A DNA stretch of 64,000 nucleotides from Paraplanobispora takensis (lineage in GTDB: Bacteria; Actinomycetota; Actinomycetes; Streptosporangiales; Streptosporangiaceae): assembly GCF_016863195.1 (NCBI RefSeq), contig NZ_BOOK01000007.1, positions 101,501-165,500 of the forward strand, given 5' to 3'. The translations under genes and the position numbers were made by a program. Positions 1 to 8,080 of this stretch are shown piece by piece (the stretch's first letter is position 1; the number at the start of each line of letters is the position of its first letter). The notes below the pieces were generated by a model. It saw nothing but the letters and a program-made list of their open reading frames with translations. It was not told the DNA's origin and did not search any database.

Positions 1-736
1 CTGGATAGTCCCGGCCCCGCGCGACCAGCCTCAGCGGCCTGATCTTGGCCGTCTTGTCCATCCCGCCGCCGGGCAGGGGGCTGACGAGGGAGATGTACCT
101 CTTCAGGCCCGTCACCCGCATGTTCTTGGCGTTGAACCGGTCGAACATGCTCCTGGTGAGCCTGACCAGCTCGTCGTCGGCCTGGGCGACCTGCGAGATC
201 TCCTTCAGGAAGGTCCTGACGTCGCCGTCGCCGATCTTCGGCAGGGTCTTGCCGGCGAGGCCCGCCCGGATCTGGGCCTTGGGCGAGCCGACGCAGTGCG
301 ATCCCGTCACCATGTAGCCGTCGGAGGTGATCCACCATCCGGTGCAGGCGCCCCCGAAGCTCGTACGGACCCTGCGGTCGTCACCCGTGGGCCGCAGATA
401 GCGGTCCACGTCGGCCGCGGCCTTCCGGAGCACCCACTTCAGCTGGCTCTGCTGGTCGCCGGGGATGCGCTTGGCCTTGGCGTGCCGCCCGGCCTGGGCG
501 CGCAGAGCGGCGAACGTCTTGCGCGGGCCCGCCTGGGGCACGACCACGGTGGCCGTGTAGTCCAGCGCGATCAGCTGGACGGCGGGATCGCTCTCGGCGG
601 CCAGCCTGGTGCCGACCGCCACGTCGCCCGGCGGCGCCTGGGCCGCCAGGGCCTCGCCCGCGACGAGACCCGGTGAGATCACGACGCCGGTCACGGCGAG
701 TCCCGCCGCGAGCCTCCGCCGAAGTGAGTTAGCCAT
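1..736 (-). CDS. Secreted trypsin-like serine protease, 3'-truncated by the window edge
   Basis: The first 245 codons of a minus-strand gene that leaves the window on the left. Residues 1-33 form a signal peptide: a basic n-region with an RRR run, a hydrophobic core, and an ALAA-type cleavage site. After a pro-like region of about 90 residues comes GGACTGWWI followed by MVTGSHCVG. This matches the strand before the active-site histidine of chymotrypsin-like (S1/streptogrisin-like) proteases, placing the histidine near residue 147. The Asp and Ser of the triad lie outside the window. The start is supported by an AGGGGAGGGAAGGT purine run just before ATG. Its substrate is unknown, and it could be a proteolytically inactive relative. 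Confidence 0.75.
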   Translation of the reverse strand, partial: MANSLRRRLAAGLAVTGVVISPGLVAGEALAAQAPPGDVAVGTRLAAESDPAVQLIALDYTATVVVPQAGPRKTFAALRAQAGRHAKAKRIPGDQQSQLKWVLRKAAADVDRYLRPTGDDRRVRTSFGGACTGWWITSDGYMVTGSHCVGSPKAQIRAGLAGKTLPKIGDGDVRTFLKEISQVAQADDELVRLTRSMFDRFNAKNMRVTGLKRYISLVSPLPGGGMDKTAKIRPLRLVARGRDYP

Positions 737-893
737 ACCTTCCCTCCCCTGTGGTATAGGCGGGAGGGTGCGCCGCGTCACTAGAGCGCGGCTTGCATCC
801 GGGTTGACGTTCCAGCTCACCGCGGGCCCGGCGCGACGGCCGGTCCGTGTGAGGGGCCTCGCGGATCGCGGGTGTCCGCCGGGGCGGCCGGGA

Positions 894-1154
894 TCAGGCG
901 GGCAGGGCCGCCAGCAGGAAGGCCAGGCGGGCCGCGGCGTCCTCGATGTTGTCGGCGGTGCCGAGCCGGTAGCCCCAGGAGGTGATGAAGCCGCCGTCCG
1001 GGGAGCAGGTCACGGTCTCCATGAGGGTCTCGCTGAAGCGGTTGCGGACGCACACGTATGCCGGATCGCCGAGCGACACGTTCTGCAGGGACAGATCGGC
1101 GTGCGAACGGATCGCCGCGGCGAACCTCTCAAGGCAGGACAGCGTGTCGAGCAT
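894..1154 (-). CDS. Small protein downstream of XRE regulator
   Basis: An 86-residue soluble protein with no membrane segment or recognised motif. Its acidic and hydrophobic spacing suggests a compact alpha/beta fold. It starts at ATG after a clear GGAGGTGA ribosome site, 45 bp downstream of the XRE/DUF5753 regulator and on the same strand, so the two are probably co-transcribed. In actinomycetes such regulators usually sit beside a DUF397 protein. This one lacks the WxKSSxS start and the VRDSK region of DUF397, so it is either a different partner family or a very divergent one. Function unknown. An inhibitor or antitoxin-like partner of the regulator is the most natural guess. Confidence 0.7.
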   Translation of the reverse strand: MLDTLSCLERFAAAIRSHADLSLQNVSLGDPAYVCVRNRFSETLMETVTCSPDGGFITSWGYRLGTADNIEDAAARLAFLLAALPA

Positions 1155-1199
1155 CGTGCTTCACCTCCGTCTTGCCGAGGATTGCACGATCTTGGGAGG

Positions 1200-2072
1200 T
1201 TAATCAAGCAATTGCGGTGACTGATTGGCGGATTGTCGAGCGAAATCATCGAGGACTCGCATGATGACCAGCCTGGCGTCCTCCCGGAAGGCCGCGATCT
1301 CGCCGAACTCCTCGAAGGCGCGCTCGTAGAAGGCGATGTCCTCGGGGTCGCGCAGGATCAGGTCCCTGGTCCTGGTCGGCACCGCGACGTGGTCCTGGTC
1401 GTAGATCCAGAATCCGTTGAGCAGGGCGGAGGGCAGGGGCGCCTCGAAGGGCACCACGCCGAACTCCACGTTGGGCAGCGCGGTCACCGCGAGCAGCCGG
1501 TCGAGCTGGCCGCGCATCACGTCCAGCGGGGCCAGGCGATAGCGCAGCACCGCCTCGGGCAGGATGAAGCGGAAGCGCTTGCTCTGGTCGTAGAGGATCT
1601 CCTGGCGCTGCATGCGCACCCGGATCGCCGCGTCGATCTCGTCGGGCGCGTTGTAGAGGCGCTTGATCCTGGTGAAGATGCTGCGGGCGTACTCGGTGGT
1701 CTGCAGCAGGCCGATGACGACGCCCGGCTCGAAGACCCGGAAGGTGGTCGTGCGCGCCTCCAGGTCGCGGATGTCCTCCTGGAGGGCCGCCAGGCCGCTG
1801 CGGTGCCGCTGCCGCCAGGAGTCCTGGCGTTCGAACAGGCCGTTGGCCTGCTCGATCAGCTCCTCCAGGACCTCGGGCGCGGCCTGTACGGCGCGCGCCC
1901 ACCCGGTGACGTCGTCCTCCGTGGCGGTCTGGCGGGCGTTCTCGATCCGGGAGATCTTCGAGGGCTGCCACCTCAGGCGTTCGGCGAGCTCCTTGCCCGA
2001 CAGGCCCGCGGTCTCCCGCAATCGGCGGAGCTGCGCCCCCAGCTCGACCCGGGCCTGCTGGAACCCACTCAT
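1200..2072 (-). CDS. XRE-family regulator with C-terminal DUF5753 (Scr1/WhiJ type)
   Basis: About 290 residues. The N-terminal helix-turn-helix (about 8-65) reads LGAQLRRLRETAGLSGKELA followed by WQPSKISRIENAR, the classic XRE recognition helix. The rest is the DUF5753 ligand/partner domain (about 90-285) with the usual FRVFEPGVVIGLLQT and IRVRMQRQEIL segments. The start chosen is the ATG at 2072, preceded by GGGAGG at four-base spacing; a GTG 24 bases upstream would place that site inside the gene. Family members pair with small genes and act in development or antibiotic control in streptomycetes. Both neighbours here are small genes on the same strand, and a shared palindrome lies upstream of each. 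Confidence 0.88.
   Translation of the reverse strand: MSGFQQARVELGAQLRRLRETAGLSGKELAERLRWQPSKISRIENARQTATEDDVTGWARAVQAAPEVLEELIEQANGLFERQDSWRQRHRSGLAALQEDIRDLEARTTTFRVFEPGVVIGLLQTTEYARSIFTRIKRLYNAPDEIDAAIRVRMQRQEILYDQSKRFRFILPEAVLRYRLAPLDVMRGQLDRLLAVTALPNVEFGVVPFEAPLPSALLNGFWIYDQDHVAVPTRTRDLILRDPEDIAFYERAFEEFGEIAAFREDARLVIMRVLDDFARQSANQSPQLLD
1208..1215. promoter_or_regulatory. GCAATTGC palindrome before the 86-residue gene
   Basis: A perfect 8-bp palindrome inside the last codons of the XRE gene, 54 bp upstream of the next start codon. It is identical to a site at 2432-2439. Probably a second operator of the same regulator; this is inference from sequence identity and position only. Confidence 0.35.
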
Positions 2073-2192
2073 AAGACCTCCCGTACGGTGCCGCACGAGG
2101 GTAGACCCGACGGGACGGAAGGTGCCATAGGGGCCGCCCCAATCGTGATCAACAGGTGACCCGCGGTCACTCAGGGGAGCGTCCGGCGGGTG

Positions 2193-2399
2193 TCAGGAGA
2201 GCACTTTGCGGGCGATGTCGATCAGCAGCTCCCGTGGGACCTCGACGGCGGTCTCACCGTCCAGGACGTGGCGCAGATCGGCCAGGGCGGCGGCGTCGGT
2301 GACGTGCAGCCCCTGGACGACGATGGTGCCCCGGTCGGTTTCGTAGAGGGAGGGGCAGGCCCCCGCCTCCGAGGTGGAGCCGAGAAACCGCAAACGCAT
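2193..2399 (-). CDS. Small conserved actinobacterial protein upstream of XRE regulator
   Basis: A 68-residue protein of the pattern MRLRFLG...GACPSLYETDRGTIVVQG, then an Asp/Ala-rich turn and VEVPRELL near the end. Small proteins of this kind recur beside Scr1/DUF5753 regulators and DUF6879 genes in actinomycetes; that link is from memory and not tested here. The ATG at 2399 fits the conserved MRLR start better than an in-frame ATG at 2435. The gene is first in a three-gene minus-strand set with the XRE regulator and the 86-residue gene. Just upstream is an unusually AT-containing palindromic stretch (2429-2446). Function unknown. Confidence 0.72.
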   Translation of the reverse strand: MRLRFLGSTSEAGACPSLYETDRGTIVVQGLHVTDAAALADLRHVLDGETAVEVPRELLIDIARKVLS

Positions 2400-2428
2400 G
2401 ACTGTGTCCTTCCCCGAGCCAGCCTCAT

Positions 2429-2446
2429 ATTGCAATTGCGCGCAAT
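2429..2446. promoter_or_regulatory. Overlapping palindromes upstream of the XRE gene set
   Basis: The sequence ATTGCAATTGCGCGCAAT holds two perfect palindromes: ATTGCAAT and the 12-bp ATTGCGCGCAAT. It lies 30-47 bp before the start of the small gene at 2399. The 8-mer GCAATTGC inside it recurs at 1208-1215, upstream of the 86-residue gene. Such AT content is rare in this genome. A binding site for the XRE regulator itself is inferred. Confidence 0.45.
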
Positions 2447-2521
2447 CCTAAAGCCTGGAAGATCAGGACATCCATAAATCACGAAATTTCCCCGCCGCTC
2501 GCGGGTGCCGGGTCGTCGGCG

Positions 2522-3553
2522 TCAGGCCATCAGCGTCTCCGCTCTGGAGAACAGCGCGAGAGTGGTGGCGTGCAGCGCGTCACCGATGTCCTTGGGGGCC
2601 TTGCCCGCGCAGGCCCGCGCGTGGGTGCCTTCAAGCACGATGCCCAGCTTGAAGCAGGCCATCACGGCATACCAGTCGATGGCCGACAGGTCCCGGTCCG
2701 ACAGGGCCGTGTAGCACGCGACGATCTCCTGCGCCGTCGCCAGATCGGCTATGCCGCCGCCGATGAGCCCCTGGCCGTCGGGGTCGGGCCAGGTGGCCAG
2801 CAGCCAGCCGAGGTCCAGCAGGGGATCGCCGACCGTGCACATCTCCCAGTCGACGATCGCCGCCACCCGCGGCCCGTCGTGGGCGAACATCAGGTTGGCC
2901 AGGTGATAGTCCCCGTGCATGATCCCCGGAGTGAAGTCCCGCGGCCGGTTGCGCTCCAGCCAGTCGGCGGTCCGGGCCAGTCCGGGGATGTCGGGGCCGG
3001 GATAGCCGTCCAGGGCCGAGTAGCCCTCCAGCTCGCCCGTCCACCGGGGGACCTGCCGCTCCAGGAACCCCTCGGGCCGTCCGAAACCGTCGAGCGGGGC
3101 TGGGTCCACCCGGCCGAGCTCCGCCAGCGCCGAGGCCGCCTCCAGCCCCATGCGGTGGCGGATCGCGGGGTCGCCCGCGTGCGGCTCCGGCAGCCCGACG
3201 GTGGCGTTGAAGCCGTCGACCGGCTCCATGAGATAGAAGACCGCGCCGCCCATGACGGTCTCGTCCGGGCAGGCGGCGACGAGCCGGGGCGCGGCGACGG
3301 GGGTGTCCCGCAGGACGGCGAGCACCCGGGCCTCGCGCCGGATCACCTCGTTGCTCCGGGCCCGCAGGTGCAGGGGCGGGCGGCGCAGGATGTACGGCAC
3401 GCCGCCACGGGTCAGGCGGAGCATGACGTTCTGCGTCCCGCCCGCGACCGGCTCGACCGCCCCGAACTCCCCGCCGGGCAGTCCCTGCTCGTCCATCCAC
3501 GCCCCGAGCACGTCCAGGTCGATCACGTTGACGTCGATGTGCGTGGAGGTCAT
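2522..3553 (-). CDS. Phosphotransferase family protein (APH-like, ACAD10-type)
   Basis: A 343-residue aminoglycoside-phosphotransferase-fold protein of the kind associated with acyl-CoA dehydrogenases. It has an N-terminal lobe with VAGGTQNVMLRLTRGG and YILRRPP, then the catalytic loop GIMHGDYHLANLMF (near 225), and the metal-binding VAAIVDWEMCTVGDPLLDLGW. These are the HxDxxxxN and DWE signatures of the family. Relatives are thought to phosphorylate hydroxyacyl-CoA intermediates so that dehydrogenases can act on 4- or 5-hydroxy acids; the exact substrate here is unknown. It ends the minus-strand acyl-CoA cluster. Its own promoter region holds a GAAC-N3-GTTC palindrome at 3568-3578, as does the AtuA gene behind it. 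Confidence 0.88.
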   Translation of the reverse strand: MTSTHIDVNVIDLDVLGAWMDEQGLPGGEFGAVEPVAGGTQNVMLRLTRGGVPYILRRPPLHLRARSNEVIRREARVLAVLRDTPVAAPRLVAACPDETVMGGAVFYLMEPVDGFNATVGLPEPHAGDPAIRHRMGLEAASALAELGRVDPAPLDGFGRPEGFLERQVPRWTGELEGYSALDGYPGPDIPGLARTADWLERNRPRDFTPGIMHGDYHLANLMFAHDGPRVAAIVDWEMCTVGDPLLDLGWLLATWPDPDGQGLIGGGIADLATAQEIVACYTALSDRDLSAIDWYAVMACFKLGIVLEGTHARACAGKAPKDIGDALHATTLALFSRAETLMA

Positions 3554-3567
3554 GAGGACACCTAACC

Positions 3568-3578
3568 GAACGATGTTC
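3568..3578. promoter_or_regulatory. GAAC-GAT-GTTC palindrome (site 1 of 3)
   Basis: GAACGATGTTC lies 15 bp upstream of the phosphotransferase start. It matches the cores at 5610-5620 and 37896-37908, each before an acyl-CoA-metabolism gene. It is probably a TetR-type repressor operator. The regulator gene is not in the window. Confidence 0.5.
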
Positions 3579-3669
3579 TAGTGTTGGCGAATCTACGAGA
3601 CCGCGCGGCGCGGGTCAATAGCACCCGCGCCGCCCCGGCGCCCGGGTGGCGGGAGCCGTGCGGGCGTCG

Positions 3670-3757
3670 TGAGAGGGACCCGGGACCGGATCACGCGGGC
3701 TGTACAGGCATCTTGAGAGGGACCCGGGACCGGACCGCGCGGGCCGTACGGGCGTCA
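3670..3757. repeat. 44-bp imperfect tandem repeat, two copies
   Basis: Copies at 3670-3713 and 3714-3757 agree at 38 of 44 positions, and a third partial copy (the last 15 bp or so) precedes them from about 3655. The second copy includes the stop codon of the AtuA gene, so the array lies in its 3' untranslated region. Each unit has a GGGACCCGGGACC core. No coding potential seen. Confidence 0.6.
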
Positions 3758-5581
3758 CAGGAGGGATCGGGGGATCTCCGTGACGGCGGCGCGCAGTTCC
3801 TCGCCCAGCGCCTTGGCCTGGGCGTCCAGGCGAGGACTGGCGGCGACGCCCCGGCCGAGGAGGCCGTGCACGACGAAGTTGAGCGCGAGCAGGTTCGGCA
3901 GTTCGAAGCGCTCGACCGTCAGCCCGGCCGTCGCGGGCAGGAGCTCTCGAAGGCGCCCGGCCGTCAGGTGACCGGCCAGCCACGCGAACTGCTCCGGGGT
4001 CCTCACCCAGACGCCGAGGTTCGCATTGCCCCCCTTGTCCCCGGACCGGGCCCCCATGATCGCCCCCAGCGGAGCCCGGACGATCTCCTCCTCGCCGCCC
4101 ACCGGCGCCGATCCACTCCGTTCCCCCTCCCGCCGACCCGGCGCCGGTATGGGTGTCCCTCCGGAGACCGGGACGGCGGTGCTTCTGGCGTGCGGCGACG
4201 AGGCCGGGGCGGCGGAGGGGATTTCCCCGGCGGGGGGTGCGGGGGGAGCGTCCGGGGCGGGGAGTTCGCGGCCGTCGAGCCAGACGCGGGGCCGCACGGA
4301 GGCGGCGGGGACGAGCACGGGCCAGTAGACGCCGTACGGGGTGGCGTCGCCGGGAGGGGTGAGGCCGTAGAAACCGGGATAGCTCGCCAGGCCGGTCTCG
4401 ACCACCGCGGAGGAGAACGCGCGGCCGGCCTTCCTCCGGTCGGGGTCCATCACGGTGATCCGGAGCAGGGCGGTCTCGGCGAGCGGGGTCAGCTCCGTGT
4501 GGACCTGTTCGAAGGACTCCTTCGGCACGCGGGCCCAGACGGCCTCCTCGGCGAGGCGGGCCTTGGCCTCGATGTCCAGGCCGGTCAGGACCAGGGTCAT
4601 GGTGTTGCGGTGGCCGCCGAGATAGTTGACCGCGACCTTGAGCGTCTGCGGCGGGGCCTCGCCGCGCACGCCGGAGATCCGGACCCGGTCCGGGCCCTGC
4701 TGCTCCAGTGCGATCGTGTCGAAGCGGGCCACGACGTCGGGGCCGGGATAGCGGGGCGAGGCGATCTCGTACAGCAGCTGGGCCGTGACCGTGCCGACCG
4801 AGACCAGGCCCCCGGTGCCGGGGTGCTTGGTCACCACGCAGGACCCGTCGGCCTCCAGCTCCACCAGCGGGAAGCCGCAGCGCGCCGGGTCGGGCACCTC
4901 GCCGAAGAAGGCGTAGTTGCCGCCGGTCGCCTGGCAGCCGCACTCGATGACGTGCCCGGCGACGACCGACCCGGCCAGCGCGTCGAGGTCGTCGGGGCGC
5001 CAGCCGTACCGCCAGATGCCCGGTCCGGTGACCAGCGCCGCGTCGGTGACCCGGCCGGTGACCACCACGTCGGCCCCCGCCGACAGGGCCTGCGCGATCG
5101 GCCGTCCGCCGAGGTAGGCGTTGGCGGTCAGGGGTGCGGAGGGCAGCCTCTCCCCGGTGTCCATGTTGATCGCCTCGCCCGGCAGGCCCCACCGGCCCCG
5201 CTCCCCGCAACCTCCGCAGTCCCCGTCCGGCCCGCCGGCGAGCAGGTCGTCCCCGGTCACGTGGGCCACCCGCACCGCCAGCCCGAGCCGGTCGGCCAGC
5301 TCCGCCACCGCCGCGGCGCACCCGGCGGGATCCAGCCCGCCCGCGTTGGACACGATCTTGATGCCCCGGTCCACGCAGGTCCCGAGCACCTGTTCCATCT
5401 GCTTCAGGAACGTCGGCGCGTAGCCGGGGCGGCCCTTGAGCCGGTTCCCGGCCAGGATGAGCATCGTCAGCTCGGCCAGCCAGTCACCGGTGAGCACGTC
5501 GATCGGCCCGCCCTCGACCATCTCCCGCGCGGCCGACAACCGGTCGCCGTAGAAGCCGGAACAGTTGGCGACACGGAGCAT
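3755..5581 (-). CDS. Acyclic terpene utilization AtuA-like protein (DUF1446)
   Basis: A 608-residue protein. The N-terminal DUF1446/AtuA domain covers roughly 1-420, with MLRVANCSGFYGDR, IDVLTGDWLAELTM and a VTGRVTDAALV segment. A Pro/Ala-rich linker of about 60 residues follows. The C-terminal AtuA-like domain (about 500-608) contains IMGARSGDKGGNANLGVW. AtuA is needed for citronellol/geraniol use in Pseudomonas, but its reaction is unsettled, and many actinobacterial homologues sit with acyl-CoA carboxylases that work on branched acyl-CoA. The ATG at 5581 follows GGGAGGACCCG and is only 26 bp from a near-perfect palindrome. The gene lies downstream of the SDR, hydratase and carboxylase genes on the same strand and may also have its own promoter. 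Confidence 0.87.
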   Translation of the reverse strand: MLRVANCSGFYGDRLSAAREMVEGGPIDVLTGDWLAELTMLILAGNRLKGRPGYAPTFLKQMEQVLGTCVDRGIKIVSNAGGLDPAGCAAAVAELADRLGLAVRVAHVTGDDLLAGGPDGDCGGCGERGRWGLPGEAINMDTGERLPSAPLTANAYLGGRPIAQALSAGADVVVTGRVTDAALVTGPGIWRYGWRPDDLDALAGSVVAGHVIECGCQATGGNYAFFGEVPDPARCGFPLVELEADGSCVVTKHPGTGGLVSVGTVTAQLLYEIASPRYPGPDVVARFDTIALEQQGPDRVRISGVRGEAPPQTLKVAVNYLGGHRNTMTLVLTGLDIEAKARLAEEAVWARVPKESFEQVHTELTPLAETALLRITVMDPDRRKAGRAFSSAVVETGLASYPGFYGLTPPGDATPYGVYWPVLVPAASVRPRVWLDGRELPAPDAPPAPPAGEIPSAAPASSPHARSTAVPVSGGTPIPAPGRREGERSGSAPVGGEEEIVRAPLGAIMGARSGDKGGNANLGVWVRTPEQFAWLAGHLTAGRLRELLPATAGLTVERFELPNLLALNFVVHGLLGRGVAASPRLDAQAKALGEELRAAVTEIPRSLL

Positions 5582-5606
5582 CGGGTCCTCCCTCGGCCGT
5601 TCGGGA

Positions 5607-5623
5607 CTGGAGCATTGTTCCAG
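5607..5623. promoter_or_regulatory. CTGGAGCATTGTTCCAG palindrome (site 2 of 3)
   Basis: A 17-bp inverted repeat, symmetric at 14 positions, centred about 34 bp upstream of the AtuA start. It shares the GGAAC-N3-GTTCC core with sites at 3568 and 37896. Predicted repressor operator. Confidence 0.55.
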
Positions 5624-5654
5624 ACGGCCGGCCGGGCGGGTGCACCGGCTGCGG

Positions 5655-7205
5655 TCAACGCCACTGCCGCGCCGCACGGGCGATGTTGCGCGGCATCCGG
5701 CCGAAGATGAGGTTGTGGAAGGGGGCGATGCCCCACCAGTAGGCGTGCCCCAGCAGCCCGTGCGGATGGAACAGCGCGCGCTGCCGGTAGACGGACCGGG
5801 CGGGAGCGCCGGCCGGGGAACCCGCCCGGCCGGAGTCATCGGGGGCGGCAGGCCGAGGGGGGCGGTCCTGCGCAGGATCCGACCGGTCGGAGCCGTCAGG
5901 GGAGACCGAAAGCTCCAGCCAGGCCAGGCCCGGCAGGCGCATCTCGGCGCGCAGCCGCAGCAGCCTCCCGGGTTCGATCTCCTCCACCCGCCAGAAGTCC
6001 AGCGGGTCGCCCACCCGGAGCCGGCGGGGGTCGCGGCGCCCCCGGCGCAGGCCCACTCCGCCCATCAGCCGGTCGATCAGGCCGCGCGCCCGCCAGGCGA
6101 CGGGCAGCGAGTACCAGCCGTTGGCCCCGCCGATGCCCTCGATCACCCGCCAGACCTGCTGCGCGGGTGCGGCCACGGTCAGCTCGCGTTCGTCGGAGTA
6201 GAGGCTGCCGCCCGCCCAGCCGGGGTCGGTGGGCAGGGGGTCGCTCGGTGCGCCGGGGGTGGAGGCGGAGGACCAGTGGGTGGCGACGTCGGCGTCCTTG
6301 ATCTTGCGCAGCGCCAGCCGTACGGACTCCCGGAAGCCGATCAGCCCGCCCGGCGGGTCGGGGACGAAGCGGGCGACGTCGTGCTCGGCGCACACGGCCT
6401 CGTGGCGCAGCGACTCCACCAGGGGCCGGGCGATGCTCGCCGGCACCGGCGTGACCAGGCCGACCCAGTGACTGGACAGGCTCGGTGACAGGACCGGCAC
6501 CGGGACGATCACCCGGGCGGGCAGCTGCGCGACCGCGGCGTACCCCTGCATCATCTCCTCGTAGCTCAGCACCTCCGGCCCGCCGATGTCGAAGGCCCGG
6601 TTGACCTCCCCGGGGACCTCCGCCCAGGCGGTCAGATAACGCAGCATGTCGCGGATGGCGATGGGCTGGGTGCGGGTGCGCACCCAGCGGGGCGTGGTCA
6701 TCACCGGCAGGCGCTCGGTCAGATAGCGCAGCATCTCGAACGAGGCCGACCCGGACCCGATGACCGTCGCGGCCCGCAGCACCACGGCGGGCGCCGGAGC
6801 CCGCAGGAAGATCTCTCCCACCTCCGCGCGGGAGCGCATGTGCGCCGACAGCTCCCCGGAGGCGTGGGTCAGCCCGCCCAGATAGACGATCCTGCCCACC
6901 CCCGCCTGCGCCGCGGCCCCGGCGAAGGTCTCGGCCGCCCTGCGGTCGCGCTCGGCGAAGGCGGGACCGCCGGCCATCGAGTGGACCAGGTAGTAGGCCA
7001 CGTCGGCGCCGTCCAGCGCGCGCCGCATCGCGCCGGGGTCGCCGACGTCGCCCGCCACGACCTCCACCTGCCCGGCCCACGGCAGGTCCCGCAGCCGCTG
7101 CGGACTGCGGGCCACGCACCTGACCCGGTGCCCGGCCTCCAGCAGTTGCGGCACCAGCCGCCCGCCGATGTAGCCGGTGGCCCCCGTCACCAGGATCATC
7201 CCCAT
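5655..7205 (-). CDS. NAD(P)H-binding SDR-type protein with C-terminal DUF2867
   Basis: A 516-residue protein. It begins with an atypical-SDR Rossmann motif, ILVTGATGYIGGRLVPQLL, then VEVVAGDVGD and YYLVHSMA (about 1-300). The C-terminal 180 residues match DUF2867, a START-like fold, with SDERELTVAAPAQQVWRVIEGIGG. A run-on linker between VSPDGSDRSD and RSVYRQRALFHP is Pro/Ala-rich. The family is widespread in actinobacteria and plants, and its substrate is not known. ATG at 7205 or 7199 are both possible, and neither has a strong ribosome site. It follows the hydratase by 16 bp, which suggests translation as part of the same operon. Confidence 0.85.
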   Translation of the reverse strand: MGMILVTGATGYIGGRLVPQLLEAGHRVRCVARSPQRLRDLPWAGQVEVVAGDVGDPGAMRRALDGADVAYYLVHSMAGGPAFAERDRRAAETFAGAAAQAGVGRIVYLGGLTHASGELSAHMRSRAEVGEIFLRAPAPAVVLRAATVIGSGSASFEMLRYLTERLPVMTTPRWVRTRTQPIAIRDMLRYLTAWAEVPGEVNRAFDIGGPEVLSYEEMMQGYAAVAQLPARVIVPVPVLSPSLSSHWVGLVTPVPASIARPLVESLRHEAVCAEHDVARFVPDPPGGLIGFRESVRLALRKIKDADVATHWSSASTPGAPSDPLPTDPGWAGGSLYSDERELTVAAPAQQVWRVIEGIGGANGWYSLPVAWRARGLIDRLMGGVGLRRGRRDPRRLRVGDPLDFWRVEEIEPGRLLRLRAEMRLPGLAWLELSVSPDGSDRSDPAQDRPPRPAAPDDSGRAGSPAGAPARSVYRQRALFHPHGLLGHAYWWGIAPFHNLIFGRMPRNIARAARQWR

Positions 7206-7221
7206 GCCAGTGCTTCGTGCG

Positions 7222-8046
7222 TCACTCGCGGGGCGGTTGCACGGCAGGGGCCGGGATCCAGGCGGCGGGGCGCTTGTCCATGAAGGCGGCGATGCCCTCC
7301 TGGCCCTCGGCGGAGGTGAACCGCTGGGCCGACAGCTCGGCCATCCGCTGCATGCCCTCCTCGACGGAGAGCGACGGCACCTGCCGGACCAGCTGCTTGG
7401 TGATCGCCAGCGCCTCGGGGCCGCCGCGCAGCAGCATGTCCGCGTAGCGGGCGACCGTGGCGTCCAGTTCCCCGGCGGGGACGGCCCGGGTCAGCAGGCC
7501 GATCTCCTGGGCGCGGGCGGCGTCGAAGGTCTCGCCGGTCAGCAGGTACTCGGCCGCGGCCCGGGGATCGAGCCGCCGCAGCACGGTCACCGAGATCATC
7601 GCGGGCACCACGCCCAGCCGGACCTCGGTGAACGCGAACGACGCCGAGTCCGGCGCGACGGCGAAGTCGCACGCGGCGACCAGGCCGAGCCCGCCGGCGC
7701 GCGCCGTGCCGTTCAGGCGGCAGATGACCGGCTTGGGGCTGTTCCAGATCATGCTCATGATCTCCGGGAACGAGGCGGTCACCGGCGCCTCGTGCGCGTT
7801 GCCGGGCTCGACGCGCTGCTCCTTCAGGTCGGCTCCGGCGCAGAACACCGGCCCGGTCCCGGTGAGCACGATCACCCGCACGCTCTCCTCGGCCAGCGCC
7901 CAGTTGAGCCGGTCCTCCAGATCCCCGAGCAGGCGCACCGACAGCGCGTTGCGGTTGCGCGGGGAGTCGAGCGTGATCGTCGCGATCCCGCCGGACACCT
8001 CCTTGTGCACCAGCCGTTCCACCGGCCAGCCCCCGTCCCTGTTCAC
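7222..8046 (-). CDS. Enoyl-CoA hydratase/isomerase family protein
   Basis: A 274-residue crotonase-fold protein. ITLDSPRNRNALS opens the fold. VFCAGADLKE and NGTARAGGLGLVAACDFAVA form the oxyanion hole region. FTEVRLGVVPAM carries one catalytic-type glutamate, while the second glutamate of classical enoyl-CoA hydratases is absent (VTVLRRL), as in several methylglutaconyl-type hydratases. With the carboxylase genes beside it, the natural role is hydration of a 3-methylglutaconyl-CoA or isohexenylglutaconyl-CoA-like product. It starts at GTG 34 bp after the carboxylase alpha gene and ends 16 bp before the SDR gene. HMG-CoA lyase, the next leucine-pathway enzyme, is not in the window. Confidence 0.88.
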   Translation of the reverse strand: MNRDGGWPVERLVHKEVSGGIATITLDSPRNRNALSVRLLGDLEDRLNWALAEESVRVIVLTGTGPVFCAGADLKEQRVEPGNAHEAPVTASFPEIMSMIWNSPKPVICRLNGTARAGGLGLVAACDFAVAPDSASFAFTEVRLGVVPAMISVTVLRRLDPRAAAEYLLTGETFDAARAQEIGLLTRAVPAGELDATVARYADMLLRGGPEALAITKQLVRQVPSLSVEEGMQRMAELSAQRFTSAEGQEGIAAFMDKRPAAWIPAPAVQPPRE

Positions 8047-8080
8047 CCGGCTCGCTCCGTCCTCCGGCGCCGCGCGGCGC

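Noticed and set aside
3568..3578. Assigning the GGAAC-N3-GTTCC palindrome to KstR
   Set aside because: The KstR motif as I recall it has a two-base centre between AAC and GTT, and no sterol-degradation genes are present. The regulator is left unnamed.
3581..5710. A 709-codon open frame on the plus strand opposite AtuA
   Set aside because: GC-rich codon bias leaves the antisense frame open. It has Gly/Arg/Ala-rich shadow composition and no domain motifs, and AtuA motifs are clear on the minus strand.
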